DNA from: Rhizobium lentis
GTDB taxonomy: Bacteria > Pseudomonadota > Alphaproteobacteria > Rhizobiales > Rhizobiaceae
NCBI RefSeq assembly: GCF_014200175.1
Contig: NZ_JACHBD010000013.1
Coordinates: 91,521-155,520 of the forward strand
Length of the DNA: 64,000 nucleotides
Reading direction: 5' to 3'
Every line of letters starts with the position of its first letter. Within the stretch, counting starts at the first letter, position 1. The notes under the pieces were generated by a model that saw only the letters and a program-made list of their open reading frames with translations, was not told where the DNA came from and ran no database searches. The position numbers and the translations under genes were made by a program. This document shows positions 44,517-53,784 of the stretch, one piece after another.

Positions 44517-45872
44517 ATGGTTCAAGTCTTTCCCCAGACCAAATCAGCTGCGGTCAATCCGCTGAAATCGTCGCAGCCGCTCGGCGCCACGCTCGCCTTT
44601 CTTGGCGTCGAGCGTGCAGTGCCGCTGTTCCACGGCAGCCAGGGCTGCACCAGTCTAGCTCTCGTACTTTTAGTCCGGCACTTCAAGGAAGCCATTCCCT
44701 TGCAGACAACGGCATTGGACGCAGTGGCGACGATCCTCGGCGGCGCAGGCAATCTGGAAGAGGCGATACTCAATCTCAAGAGGCGCGCAAAACCAAAGTT
44801 GATCGGAATCTGCACGACAGCCCTGGTGGAAACCCGCGGCGAAGATTTTGCAGGCGATCTCACCAACATCAAGCGGGATCGTGCCGATGAGCTTGCGGGT
44901 ACGGAGATCGTGCTGGCGAGCACGCCGGATTTCGAGGGAGCGATCGAAGAGGGATGGGCTAAGGCCGTCACCTCTATGATCGAGCGCATCACAACGCAAG
45001 GCGAGCAGAGCCGCGACCAAAAGAAGATTGCGATCCTACCAGGATGGCATGTGACAGTCGCCGACATCGAGCTTCTGCGCGAAACGGTCGAAAGCTTCGG
45101 TCTGAAGCCGGTAATCCTGCCGGACATTTCCGGCTCGCTCGACGGCACGGTGCCTGACGATCGTTGGGTGCCGACCACCTATGGCGGTACTCCCGTCGGC
45201 GAGATCCAAGAGCTTGGCACGGCGACACAATGTATCGCGATCGGCGAGCATATGCGCCGCCCCGCAGAGTTACTGCGGACCCAGACGGGAGTGCCCTACA
45301 TATTGTTCCAGTCGCTGACCGGATTGAAAAGAGCCGACCGGTTCGTCTCGTTGCTTTCAAGGATCTCAGGTGCGCCGGTGCCGGCAAGCATTCGCCGTCG
45401 CCGAGCACAGCTGCAGGACGCCCTGCTCGACGGGCATTTCCATTTCGGCGGCAAGAAGATCGCAATTGCTGCGGAGCCGGACCAGCTCTACCAATTTGCT
45501 ACCTTCTTCACCGGCATGGGCGCCAAGATTACGGCGGCAGTCACCACGACCGGCACCTCAAAAATACTCCAGGAAATGCCGGTCGAATCGCTCCAGGTGG
45601 GCGATCTTGGCGATCTCGAGGAACTTGCCGTCGACGCTGATCTTCTTGTTACGCATTCGCATGGGCGACAGGCGGCGGAGCGCCTTGGCATTCCGCTTAT
45701 GCGGGTGGGCTTCCCGATTTTCGACCGACTCGGCAGCCAGCATAAGATCACAAGTCTCTATCAGGGAACGCGCGACCTGATCTTCGATGTTTCCAACATC
45801 TTCCAAACCAACCAGCGCGCGCCGTGTGCCAGATCGCTTGATCCTTTTCGCAAAGGAGAATTGCCCAGATGA
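44517..45872 (+). CDS. nifN: NifN, FeMo-cofactor scaffold beta chain
   Basis: A 451-residue homologue of NifK. Motifs: SQPLGATLAFLGVERAVPLFHGSQGCTS near the start, ICTTALVETRGEDF and LPDISGSLDG. It forms the NifEN complex with NifE, whose gene ends 9 bases upstream. It overlaps nifX by 4 bases. Confidence 0.98.
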   Translation: MVQVFPQTKSAAVNPLKSSQPLGATLAFLGVERAVPLFHGSQGCTSLALVLLVRHFKEAIPLQTTALDAVATILGGAGNLEEAILNLKRRAKPKLIGICTTALVETRGEDFAGDLTNIKRDRADELAGTEIVLASTPDFEGAIEEGWAKAVTSMIERITTQGEQSRDQKKIAILPGWHVTVADIELLRETVESFGLKPVILPDISGSLDGTVPDDRWVPTTYGGTPVGEIQELGTATQCIAIGEHMRRPAELLRTQTGVPYILFQSLTGLKRADRFVSLLSRISGAPVPASIRRRRAQLQDALLDGHFHFGGKKIAIAAEPDQLYQFATFFTGMGAKITAAVTTTGTSKILQEMPVESLQVGDLGDLEELAVDADLLVTHSHGRQAAERLGIPLMRVGFPIFDRLGSQHKITSLYQGTRDLIFDVSNIFQTNQRAPCARSLDPFRKGELPR

Positions 45873-46363
45873 CCGCCGCCCGTCGCCTTTCCCTCGTCCC
45901 TGACGGGGCTCACTCGTCAGCTCCCAAACGCGAGGCAGGCGCGTTGCGCGTCGCAATCGCCACTCAAGATATGAAATGTCTTGACGCCCATTTCGGATCG
46001 GCTAAGCGCTTCGCGGTCTTTGACGTCAGTCCCGACGATTGGAAACTCGTGGAAGTCCTGTGTTTCGAAGACGTTTCCGATGAGAGCGGAATGCATCGAA
46101 ACGAGGGCGACGATCGCATTGCCCCCAAGGTGAAGGCATTGGAAGGCTGTCACCTCTTGTTCTGTCTGGCGATTGGCGGGCCTTCGGCAGCAAGGGTCGT
46201 TTCGGCCAAAATCCACCCGATCAAAGTACCCGATGCTCGATTGATTGAAGACGTACTGTCCCGAATTCGGGCGATGCTCAGGACGGCTCCGCCGCCCTGG
46301 TTGCGCAAGGTGCTAATTGAAGCAGGCGCCACCGAAAAGAAGCCTTTCGATGAGGAGGACTAG
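45869..46363 (+). CDS. nifX: NifX, FeMo-cofactor precursor carrier
   Basis: A 164-residue protein of the NifX/NifY/VnfY dinitrogenase-iron-molybdenum-cofactor binding family (VAIATQDMKCLDAHFGSAKRFAVFDV at about 25-52; GCHLLFCLAIGGPSAARVV). It holds the precursor on its way to NifEN or apo-NifDK. Overlaps nifN and is followed 3 bases later by the next gene. Confidence 0.96.
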   Translation: MTAARRLSLVPDGAHSSAPKREAGALRVAIATQDMKCLDAHFGSAKRFAVFDVSPDDWKLVEVLCFEDVSDESGMHRNEGDDRIAPKVKALEGCHLLFCLAIGGPSAARVVSAKIHPIKVPDARLIEDVLSRIRAMLRTAPPPWLRKVLIEAGATEKKPFDEED

Positions 46364-46366
46364 GAC

Positions 46367-46855
46367 ATGGGTACATTGACAGGAAGTACGGATGGCCCTG
46401 CTGTCAAGGAGGATGGGGATCTCGCCACCCCTTTTCTCAAATGCCTCATAAGGCTCATTCGCGCTCAGGATGCCCATGGGGCGTGGGAGGGCAAATCGGA
46501 CGCTGACCTGCTGGCCGACTTCATCCTCACCAAGGAGCAGCGCCGTAAGATCCCGATCATAGGCGATCCCGATCCGGATGTGCTGTGGAGGCTCCAGAAT
46601 TTTTACAGTTGCGCGGGGCTTGTGATCGAAGAGTGCACAGGCCTGTTGGCATCGCCGATCATGACGATCGGCCATGAGGGCTTCGGCCGCGTGCTGTTCA
46701 CAACCGGGCGGTTGGTCGTTCTGTCGAAGACCCTGCGCGATGTCCACCGGTTCGGCTTTGAGACGCTTGGCAAGCTCGCCGAGGTCGGCAACAAAATGGT
46801 CGATGACGCGATTGCAGTTATCGAAACCTATCCCGACGTTGCGCGGGCATCATGA
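46367..46855 (+). CDS. NifX-associated protein (DUF269)
   Basis: A 162-residue nif-specific protein normally encoded after nifX. Core: TPFLKCLIRLIRAQD, GKSDADLLADFILTKEQRRKIP, GFGRVLFTTGRLVVLSKTLRDVHRFGF. The role is thought to be in cofactor assembly. A diverged second copy is at 18281. Confidence 0.95.
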   Translation: MGTLTGSTDGPAVKEDGDLATPFLKCLIRLIRAQDAHGAWEGKSDADLLADFILTKEQRRKIPIIGDPDPDVLWRLQNFYSCAGLVIEECTGLLASPIMTIGHEGFGRVLFTTGRLVVLSKTLRDVHRFGFETLGKLAEVGNKMVDDAIAVIETYPDVARAS

Positions 46856-46882
46856 AATCAGTTTTCGAGGAGGGCCCACAGG

Positions 46883-47134
46883 ATGAATGAGACTATTCGC
46901 GATTTGCTGGCCAAGTGTGGTGCGCTCCCCGTCATGACGGATCAGATTGCCGACGACGCCGATCTCTATGCAGCGGGCTTGTCTTCCTTTGCGTCGGTGC
47001 AACTCATGCTAGGCATCGAAGAGGCTTTCAATATCGAGTTTCCGGACAATCTGCTGAACCGAAAATCCTTTGCCAGCATCGTTGCGATCGAAAAGATAGT
47101 CTGCATGCTCCTTAATAGCCGAAAGGTCGTTTGA
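46883..47134 (+). CDS. Acyl-carrier-type protein for an amino acid:[CP] ligase
   Basis: An 83-residue carrier protein starting MNETIRDLLAKCG, with the phosphopantetheine attachment region DADLYAAGLSSFASVQLML (modified serine at about 35) and helix 3 PDNLLNRKSFASI. The GLSSF form, instead of the usual DSL, is known from carrier proteins that work with amino acid:[carrier protein] ligases. It starts 27 bases after the NifX-associated gene, with GAGGAGG upstream, and no promoter is visible, so it should be read with the nif operon. Confidence 0.92.
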   Translation: MNETIRDLLAKCGALPVMTDQIADDADLYAAGLSSFASVQLMLGIEEAFNIEFPDNLLNRKSFASIVAIEKIVCMLLNSRKVV

Positions 47135-48327
47135 TGAACGTCGAGGGCGCTCCGATTGAAGCCAGGGTCGGAGACGCCGCGGAGGCGCGTGCCGCGCGCG
47201 TCTCCGCGATCGCCGGCAAATATGCTGATCCTGTCGACGTCGAAGGCCGCTTCCCGCGCGAGGCGGTGAAGGCGATGCGCGCCGAGAAGCTTCTGTCGAT
47301 CCAGATCCCCACCGATCTTGGCGGCGAGGGTGCGTCGATCACCGAGATCGCCGAGCTCTGCTCGATCCTCGGTCAGACCTGTGCTGCCAGCGCCATGGTT
47401 TTCGCCATGCACCATATCAAGCTGTCGAGCCTGGTCGAACACGGCGCCGGCAGCGACTGGCACCGGAACTTCATGGGCCGCATAGCTAAAGAACAGCTTC
47501 TGCTGGCCTCGGCGACGTCGGAACGCGGGATCGGCGGCAATCTGCGCAACAGCATCTGCGCCCTCAAGTTCGAGGGCGACACCTGTTTTTTGGAGAAGGA
47601 TGCGACCGTCATCTCCTATGGCTCGCATGCCGACGCCATTCTCATCACCTCGCGTGCCCACGCGCAGGCGGCTTCCTCCGATCAGGTGCTGACAGCCTTC
47701 CTCAAGGATCAGTACACGCTCGAGAAAACGCATGTCTGGAATACGCTCGGCATGCGCGGCACCTGCTCCGACGGATTCCTCTTCAAGGGGCAGGCGCCGG
47801 CGCATCAGATCCTGCCGAAGCCTTTCGCCGAGATCGCCGCGCAATCCATGCTCGCCTCCTCGCACCTGTTGTGGAGCGGCGTCTGGTACGGCATCGCCGT
47901 CGACGCCGTCGCACGCGCTCAGGCTTTCGTGCGCGCCGCCGCCCGCAAGACGCCGGATGCCCCGCCGCCGGGAGCGCTCCGCCTCGCCGAGGTTTCGAAC
48001 CTGCTGCAGATGGTAAAATCCAATGTGGTTGCCGGCCTCAAGGCCTATGAGGATGCCAAGGTCGATGTCGACAGGCTGTCTTCGATGGGATTTGCGGTGA
48101 CGATGAACAACGTCAAGATCGCCTCGTCCGAGACGATCCTGGAGATCGTCAACCATGCCATGCTGATCTGCGGCATCATGGGCTACAAGAATGGCACGCC
48201 CTTCAGCCTGGGACGCCATCTGCGCGACGCCCATTCCGCGCAGCTGATGATTTCGAACGACCGCATCCTCGGCAATACGTCGAGCATGCTTCTTGTCCAC
48301 AAGCAGGACACTAGCCTACTGGGGTAA
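47134..48327 (+). CDS. Acyl-CoA dehydrogenase-family flavoprotein
   Basis: A 397-residue protein with acyl-CoA dehydrogenase features (EKLLSIQIPTDLGGEGASI, AMHHIKLSSLVEHG, a middle beta domain with FLKDQYTLEKTHVWNTLGMRGTCSDGF, and the C-terminal helix bundle). Its ATG overlaps the carrier-protein stop (TGATG). In this setting it may oxidise an aminoacyl group held on the carrier protein, as related enzymes do for prolyl- or other aminoacyl-carrier proteins. That reaction is an inference. Confidence 0.88.
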   Translation: MNVEGAPIEARVGDAAEARAARVSAIAGKYADPVDVEGRFPREAVKAMRAEKLLSIQIPTDLGGEGASITEIAELCSILGQTCAASAMVFAMHHIKLSSLVEHGAGSDWHRNFMGRIAKEQLLLASATSERGIGGNLRNSICALKFEGDTCFLEKDATVISYGSHADAILITSRAHAQAASSDQVLTAFLKDQYTLEKTHVWNTLGMRGTCSDGFLFKGQAPAHQILPKPFAEIAAQSMLASSHLLWSGVWYGIAVDAVARAQAFVRAAARKTPDAPPPGALRLAEVSNLLQMVKSNVVAGLKAYEDAKVDVDRLSSMGFAVTMNNVKIASSETILEIVNHAMLICGIMGYKNGTPFSLGRHLRDAHSAQLMISNDRILGNTSSMLLVHKQDTSLLG

Positions 48328-48332
48328 CAGTC

Positions 48333-49241
48333 ATGGATATGCAGACCTCGTTTCTCGACCGGCTTTTCGAATCCGGCCTGCTGATCGATACGGGCATCGA
48401 CGGGCTCTATGGCCGCAGCGGCCAGTTCGAAGAGGTGATCGCCGCGTTTGAGCGCCTCATCGACAAGGTCGGCGGCGGCGACGGTGCGGAGGCCATGCGT
48501 TTTCCGCCCGGCATGAACCGCGCCTTTTTCGAAAAGAGCGGCTACATGAAGAGCTTCCCGCAGCTGGCCGGCACGGTGCACAGCTTCTGCGGCAGCGAAC
48601 TCGACCATGTCAGCCTGTTGCAATGCATGGAAGTCGGCGAGGACTGGACCAAGGGGCAGGAAGCGACCGATATCGTGTTGACGCCGGCTGCCTGCTATCC
48701 GCTCTATCCGACGGTCGCCAAACGCGGCAATCTGCCGAAGACCGGCGGCCTCTTCGACCTGCAATCCTATTGCTTCCGCCACGAGCCGTCGAAAGACCCG
48801 GCCCGCCAGCAGCTGTTCCGGATGCGCGAATATGTCTGCATGGGCACCGAAGAGCATGTCACCGATTTCCGCCAACGCTGGATGGAACGCGGCGTCGAGA
48901 TGATGAAGGCCGTCGGCCTCGAGGTGACGATCGATATCGCCAACGATCCGTTCTTCGGCCGCGCCGGCAAGATGCTCGCCAATAATCAGCGCGACCAGAA
49001 CCTGAAGTTCGAACTGCTGATCCCGATCACCTCGTCCGCCAATCCGACCGCCTGCATGAGCTTCAACTATCATCAGGACGCCTTCGGCACGAAATGGGGT
49101 CTCAACCTCGAAGACGGCAGTGTCGCGCACACCGCCTGCGTCGGCTTCGGACTGGAACGCATCGCCCTTGCGCTTCTCCATAATCACGGGCTCGATACCG
49201 TGGACTGGCCCGAGAGCGTGCGCAAGGCACTGTGGGGTTGA
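48333..49241 (+). CDS. Amino acid:[carrier protein] ligase, class II synthetase-like
   Basis: A 302-residue protein resembling the catalytic core of an atypical seryl-tRNA synthetase without the tRNA-binding arm. It has motif-2-like FRHEPSKDPARQQLFRMREY and motif-3-like GFGLERIALALLHNHG, with Cys and Glu residues in the region that binds zinc in the family. The known Bradyrhizobium homologues activate Gly or Ala and load the amino acid onto a carrier protein. It lies 5 bases after the dehydrogenase gene. Confidence 0.92.
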   Translation: MDMQTSFLDRLFESGLLIDTGIDGLYGRSGQFEEVIAAFERLIDKVGGGDGAEAMRFPPGMNRAFFEKSGYMKSFPQLAGTVHSFCGSELDHVSLLQCMEVGEDWTKGQEATDIVLTPAACYPLYPTVAKRGNLPKTGGLFDLQSYCFRHEPSKDPARQQLFRMREYVCMGTEEHVTDFRQRWMERGVEMMKAVGLEVTIDIANDPFFGRAGKMLANNQRDQNLKFELLIPITSSANPTACMSFNYHQDAFGTKWGLNLEDGSVAHTACVGFGLERIALALLHNHGLDTVDWPESVRKALWG

Positions 49242-49243
49242 TC

Positions 49244-50206
49244 ATGGCTTCCGTCTTCAGGGACCTCGATCCCGCTACCCATAAATCGCACGTGCTGCAC
49301 GCCAGCGAGCGCATGTGGCCGGAAACCAATTGCTATATCGACCTCTGGATCGAAGTGCTGAGCACGCTTAGGTTTCCTCCGGAAGCCATGCTCGGCTTCA
49401 CTGTGACTCTGGATTTCGAGGGCGATCAGTTCCCCTTCTTCAAGGTGCCGCTCGAAGATCTCGAAGCGATCTACGGCATCCGCTGCACGGAGTTGGCGAT
49501 CTACAACGAGGTCCAGCATCACGTTGCCGAACAGATCGGTCGTGGCCGGCTTTGCTTGGTGGAGATGGACCCCTTCTTTATGCCGGATACGCAGGGCGTC
49601 GGCTATCGCTGCGAGCACGGCAAGACGACGATGGCGATCAATCGGCTTGATATCGCGGGCCGTTCGCTTGACTATTTTCACAATGGCGGCTTCTTCAGCC
49701 TTTCGGGCGAGGATTTCGACGGGCTGTTCCAGCTGCATCTGACGGAGAACGATCCGCCGTTCCTGCCCTATATGGAATTTGCTAAATTCCCGGAAAAGGC
49801 GCCGGGAGAATCCGCCATTCGGCAAACATCGCGGCAACTCCTGGATTTCCATTTCTGCCGCCGCCCCACGGCCAACCCCATACGTGCCTTCGCAGCGGTT
49901 CTCCCGGCGCAGGCGGAAGCGGTGGCCGAGCGGTCCTTCGGCTTTTTCCATAAATATGCCTTCAATACGCTGCGCCAGCTCGGCGCCAATTTCGAGCTGA
50001 CGGGCAGTCATCTCGATTGGCTGTCGGCGGATTTCGCTGAGGCGGCTGGTGAGGCACGGCGGATTTCGGAAGTGGCGAAATCGGTGCAGTTCCAGCTTGC
50101 CCGAGCGGTGACGCGTAAGAAATTCGAGCCGTTGCAGATGGCACTTGAGCCGGCCGTGGACGCATGGGATTCCATGATGGCTTGCTTGAACAAAAGCTGT
50201 AGTTGA
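49244..50206 (+). CDS. DUF1839 family protein
   Basis: A 320-residue protein (MASVFRDLDPATHKSHVLHA) of the DUF1839 family, which is regularly found beside amino acid:[carrier protein] ligase genes. Conserved-looking stretches include RMWPETNCYIDLWIEVL and HLTENDPPFLPYMEF. It probably takes the aminoacyl group onward, but its reaction is unknown. ATG 49244 lies next to the ligase stop; a GTG 12 bases upstream overlaps it. Confidence 0.88.
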   Translation: MASVFRDLDPATHKSHVLHASERMWPETNCYIDLWIEVLSTLRFPPEAMLGFTVTLDFEGDQFPFFKVPLEDLEAIYGIRCTELAIYNEVQHHVAEQIGRGRLCLVEMDPFFMPDTQGVGYRCEHGKTTMAINRLDIAGRSLDYFHNGGFFSLSGEDFDGLFQLHLTENDPPFLPYMEFAKFPEKAPGESAIRQTSRQLLDFHFCRRPTANPIRAFAAVLPAQAEAVAERSFGFFHKYAFNTLRQLGANFELTGSHLDWLSADFAEAAGEARRISEVAKSVQFQLARAVTRKKFEPLQMALEPAVDAWDSMMACLNKSCS

Positions 50207-50349
50207 ACATGATCTCCTCCAAAAAAGTCGCTTTTCACTTTTTGGGTCATGTTTTGGGTTTGGGATCCAATACAAGGGCGTTTGGCTAATATCCGCGGCG
50301 ATACGCTGCAGAGCGATAGGTGGATCTGGTTCTGAGGGATGCGGGCGCC

Positions 50350-51787
50350 TGCTGTCGCCTTCGGCTGTCATCCCGGCGCCGGTGCCGGGCACCGTGGCGG
50401 AAGCGCTGGAAAAGGCCGGGCTTTCGCCCGGGAACATCCTTATCCGTTGGACGACCGCGACGCCTAGTATTTCTGCCGGTTGGTCGATGTCAATGCCGGC
50501 GATGCCGTCTTGCGGCTGGAAGGTCTGGCAACGCTCTGCGAAGTCTTCCTGAACGGCCAGAAAATTCTCGTCTCCGAGAGGATGTTCGAAACCGGTGATC
50601 TTGCCGTTCACCTGCATGGCGGCGACGAACTGGCATTGTGCTTCCGTCGCTGGAGCCGCGTCTTGGCGAACCTGGCCCTCGGGCCCGCTGGCGTCCGCAA
50701 ATGATCACGCCTCCGGGGTTGCGCCTGGTGCGCACAACGCTGCTCGGCCATATGCCTGGCTGGTGCCCGGAAATACAGGTGGTCGGACCCTGGCGGCCGG
50801 TGTCGCTGCTGCATCCGCATAAGCCTATCGTTCGACACCTTTCGTTACGGCCTGATCTGCTGGAGGATGGAGAGGGACGGCTTTATGCCTCGCTTTCGAT
50901 TGAAGGGCATGGCAGCGAGGTTACCCTTCGCTGCGGCGATATCGAGCAGGCCTTCGAGCGGGACAGCCACGGCGGCTGCGCTGCGATCCTGAAGTTCCCT
51001 GGCGTGACGCCATGGTGGCCGCACACTCTAGGAATACCGCACCTCCATCAGGTCACGCTGATCATCGATGACGTCGAGCACACGCTCGGTCGCACCGGCT
51101 TTCGCCTGGCTGGCGATCGATCGCGGCGCCGATGGCCGGGATTTCGGCCTCCTGGTCAACGGCGAACGCATGCCGTGGCGCGGTCTGGACCACGCGGATA
51201 TCGTGCGGCTGCCCGGCGGCCGCGACGATTATGAGCCGTGGCTGCGGCTGGCGGCGGAGGCCGACATGAACATGATCCGCATCGGCGGCACTATGGCCTA
51301 TGAGACGCCGGATTTCTTCCGTCTGTGCGACGAGTTCGGCCTGCTGGTGTGGCAGGATTTCATGTTCTCCAATTTCGACTACCCGAAAGGCGACAACGCT
51401 TTGAACACCCATGTCGAGGCGGAAGTGGCGCAGTTTCTTTCCGCCACGCGGCTGTCGCCATCACTCGCCGTCATTTGCGGCGGCAGCGAAATCCATCAGC
51501 AGGCTGCGATGTTCGGCCTGCCGGAGCGATTGTGGGCGAGCCCGATCGTGGAGGAGATCATCCCGGCGGTTGCCCGATCGCTTCGGCCGGACGTCCCCTA
51601 TGTCGTCAATTCGCCCTTCGGCGGCGCCATGCCGTTTTCTTCGAATGAAGGGGTGACACATTATTACGGCGTCGGAGCCTATATGCGTCCTCTCGATGAC
51701 ACACGCCGCGCTGATGTCCGCTTTGCTGCGAAAGCTTGGCTTTCGCGCACCACCGGTCAGATCAGAACCCTGGGTGGCCGACGATAG
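50350..51787 (+). pseudogene. GH2 beta-mannosidase-like glycosidase, frameshifted
   Basis: Family 2 glycoside hydrolase pieces follow in order in several frames: FCRLVDVNAGDAVLRLEGLATLCEVFLNGQ, then LRLVRTTLLGHMPGWCPE, PWRPVSLLHPHKP, and from about 51100 GLLVNGERMPWRGLDHADI, MNMIRIGGTMAYE, LLVWQDFMFSNFDYP and ICGGSEIHQQA. At least three frame changes and a lost C-terminus make it inactive. Similar genes often follow DUF1839 in rhizobial clusters, so it was probably the fifth gene of the unit. Confidence 0.78.
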
Positions 51788-51822
51788 TCGAAGTCTGATC
51801 AAGGTACGTCACTGGAGAGAAC

Positions 51823-52878
51823 ATGCTGAACAAGTTCGAACGATACCCGCTCACCTTTGGACCTACGCCCATTGAGAAGCTCGACCGCCTCGGCAAGCAT
51901 CAAGGGGGAAAGGTGGAAATCTACGCCAAACGCGAGGACTGCAACTCCGGTCTCGCGTTCGGCGGAAATAAGCTTCGCAAGCTCGAATACATCATCCCCG
52001 CTGCGATCGCTTCGAAAGCCGATACGCTTGTCTCTATCGGCGGCGTGCAGTCCAACCACACGCGGATGGTCGCGGCGGTCGCCGCCAAGATCGGCATGAA
52101 ATGCGTGCTTGTACAAGAGAGCTGGGTACCACATGAAGATGCCGGTTACGACCGAGTCCGAAATATTCTCTTGAGCCGTATCATGGGAGCAGAGGTGCGG
52201 GTGGTCGATGAGGGCTTTGACATCGGCATCCGCGGCAGTTGGGAAGCGGCACTCGACGAGGTCAAGTCAAGAGGAGGTAGACCCTATGCAATACCAGCCG
52301 GGGCATCCGTTCACACATTGGGTGGTCTCGGCTACGTCGGCTTCGCCGAGGAAGTCCGTGCACAGGAGAAGCAGCTTGGATTTGGCTTCGACTATATTGT
52401 GGTTTGCACGGTGACCGGTTCGACGCAAGCAGGTATGGTGGTCGGGTTCGCCAGAGACGGGCGACGGCGCAACGTGATCGATGCCTCCGCTACCCCCGCC
52501 CAAGCCAAGGCGCAAGTGCTAAAAATTGCCCGGCATACTTCAACGCTCGTTGAGCTCGGCGAGGAGATCGACGACGACGACGTGCGTTTGCTCGAGGGAT
52601 ATGCGTATCCTAGTTACGGCATTCCGTCCGAGGAAACGAAGGAGGCCATCCGCTTGTGCGCGCGGCTGGAGGGCATGATCATCGATCCCGTCTACGAGGG
52701 CAAATCAATGCAAGGGATGATCGACCTCGTGCAGAAGGGCTTTTTTCCAGAGGGATCGAAGGTCCTCTATGTGCATCTGGGTGGCGTGCACCGGCGATCA
52801 ACGGTTACAGCTATACCTTTCGCAACGGCAGACCTTGAGATCAGCGCCCAGTCTGAACATGACCCAACGCTCCTATGA
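51823..52878 (+). CDS. acdS: ACC deaminase, C-terminus changed by a frameshift
   Basis: A PLP enzyme that breaks down 1-aminocyclopropane-1-carboxylate, the ethylene precursor. It shows KREDCNSGLAFGGNKLRKLEY with the PLP lysine near residue 51, SIGGVQSNHTRMVAAVAAKIG, and TVTGSTQAGMVVG. The family ends GGVPAINGYSYTFRNG. Here GGV is followed by HRRSTVTA, while PAINGYSYTFRNG occurs two frames later at about 52790-52835. A 2-base insertion near 52788 explains this: the last ~15 residues are replaced by ~28 others. Activity is therefore uncertain. Confidence 0.9.
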   Translation: MLNKFERYPLTFGPTPIEKLDRLGKHQGGKVEIYAKREDCNSGLAFGGNKLRKLEYIIPAAIASKADTLVSIGGVQSNHTRMVAAVAAKIGMKCVLVQESWVPHEDAGYDRVRNILLSRIMGAEVRVVDEGFDIGIRGSWEAALDEVKSRGGRPYAIPAGASVHTLGGLGYVGFAEEVRAQEKQLGFGFDYIVVCTVTGSTQAGMVVGFARDGRRRNVIDASATPAQAKAQVLKIARHTSTLVELGEEIDDDDVRLLEGYAYPSYGIPSEETKEAIRLCARLEGMIIDPVYEGKSMQGMIDLVQKGFFPEGSKVLYVHLGGVHRRSTVTAIPFATADLEISAQSEHDPTLL

Positions 52879-52986
52879 TCGCAGTCAATGCCTCTACGTC
52901 ACCGCATTCCAACGTCAGCTTTACGCCGTTCGGCAGTGACGCGCTCACCTTCGCTGGAGAAGGCAGCGGCCGGTTCCTCTCTGCTT

Positions 52987-53271
52987 TTAGCGGCGGAGTG
53001 CCGCTCGATCGCCCGAGTCGGGCTTCCAGTGCTTGAAACGATGCTCAAGAAAGCGGTCGACGTGAACCTCGCTTAAATCCTGCGGAGCATGTCCATTGCC
53101 AACATGCCAGTCCATCAGATCCCGAAACAGGTTCAGCGAGCGCCACGTGCATTGCCGACCCAAACCTTCGTTCGACATTTTGGCGGCGTAAACGCCCGCA
53201 AACTCCCGATACGGACCATAGACCAGCTTCCGGTATAAGGCGCTGCGATTCAAATAGTCAGTTGCGTTCAT
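52987..53271 (-). pseudogene. Tyrosine recombinase N-terminal fragment
   Basis: From ATG 53271 (GGAGAGG upstream) the minus strand encodes about 94 residues of a core-binding, SAM-like domain (YLNRSALYRKLVYGPYREFAG, LNLFRDLMDWHVGNGHAPQDLSEVHVDRFLEHRF). The catalytic domain is missing. It resembles the N-terminus of phage-integrase-like transposases. Confidence 0.55.
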
Positions 53272-53394
53272 GTGTCCTCTCCTTCGCGTCAATAGCGACG
53301 GAGAGACCCTAAACTATGCCTACTAGCTGCCGGCTATGATGCCGGAAACGTTGGCAAAAAGTTGATTAATCGGCATAGTTCGACGGTCGGCATA

Positions 53395-53536
53395 AACTGC
53401 CAAACTCCATGGCCACAATCCGGAGGTCTATCTGACAGACGTCCTGACCCGGATCCAGAGCCATCCAAAGGATCGGCTCCAGGAATTGCTGCCGTGGCAG
53501 TGGGCGCCGGCGAAAGACCGATACGAGGCTGCGTGA
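53395..53536 (+). pseudogene. IS66 TnpC transposase, C-terminal relic (second)
   Basis: Reads GHNPEVYLTDVLTRIQSHPK then DRLQELLPWQW and ends in TGA at 53534-53536, again overlapping the next ATG. Only the last ~45 codons remain. Confidence 0.8.
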
Positions 53537-53784
53537 TGGCACGCTCAAAGTTCAGCTACACGTTTAAAGAAGTCGCCGTCATGATCGGCGAGAACCTTGA
53601 ACTGCTCGGGGAAATCACCGCCAACTCGGACAATATCGCCGAGGGCGAATTCGTGTATGTCCGCGATGGCAGTGAAGATGGCACAAAAGGCCTGACGACC
53701 TTCGAGATCTCCTCGCCGACATACGGACGTGGGATGGTGGAATCCGCCAGTTCCTTGTCGATGAACAATGCGATCCCGAAATGA
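53536..53784 (+). CDS. Small protein coupled to an IS66 3' end (second copy)
   Basis: An 82-residue protein, MARSKFSYTFKEVAVMIGEN, then LELLGEITANSDNIAEGEFVYVRDGSEDG. Its ATG overlaps the IS66 stop (TGATG). It resembles the protein at 24783 over the first ~50 residues. The end may have been altered: bases after 53784 continue in other frames with no clear pattern. From 53785 to 54047 no gene is seen. Confidence 0.65.
   Translation: MARSKFSYTFKEVAVMIGENLELLGEITANSDNIAEGEFVYVRDGSEDGTKGLTTFEISSPTYGRGMVESASSLSMNNAIPK

Noticed and set aside
46966..48300. 444-codon minus-strand frame opposite the acyl-CoA dehydrogenase
   Set aside because: The plus-strand gene has clear family motifs; the antisense frame has none.
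53350..53370. TTGGCAAAAAGTTGATT as a sigma-54 promoter
   Set aside because: The spacing between GG and GA is nine, not ten, bases and no gene is correctly placed.
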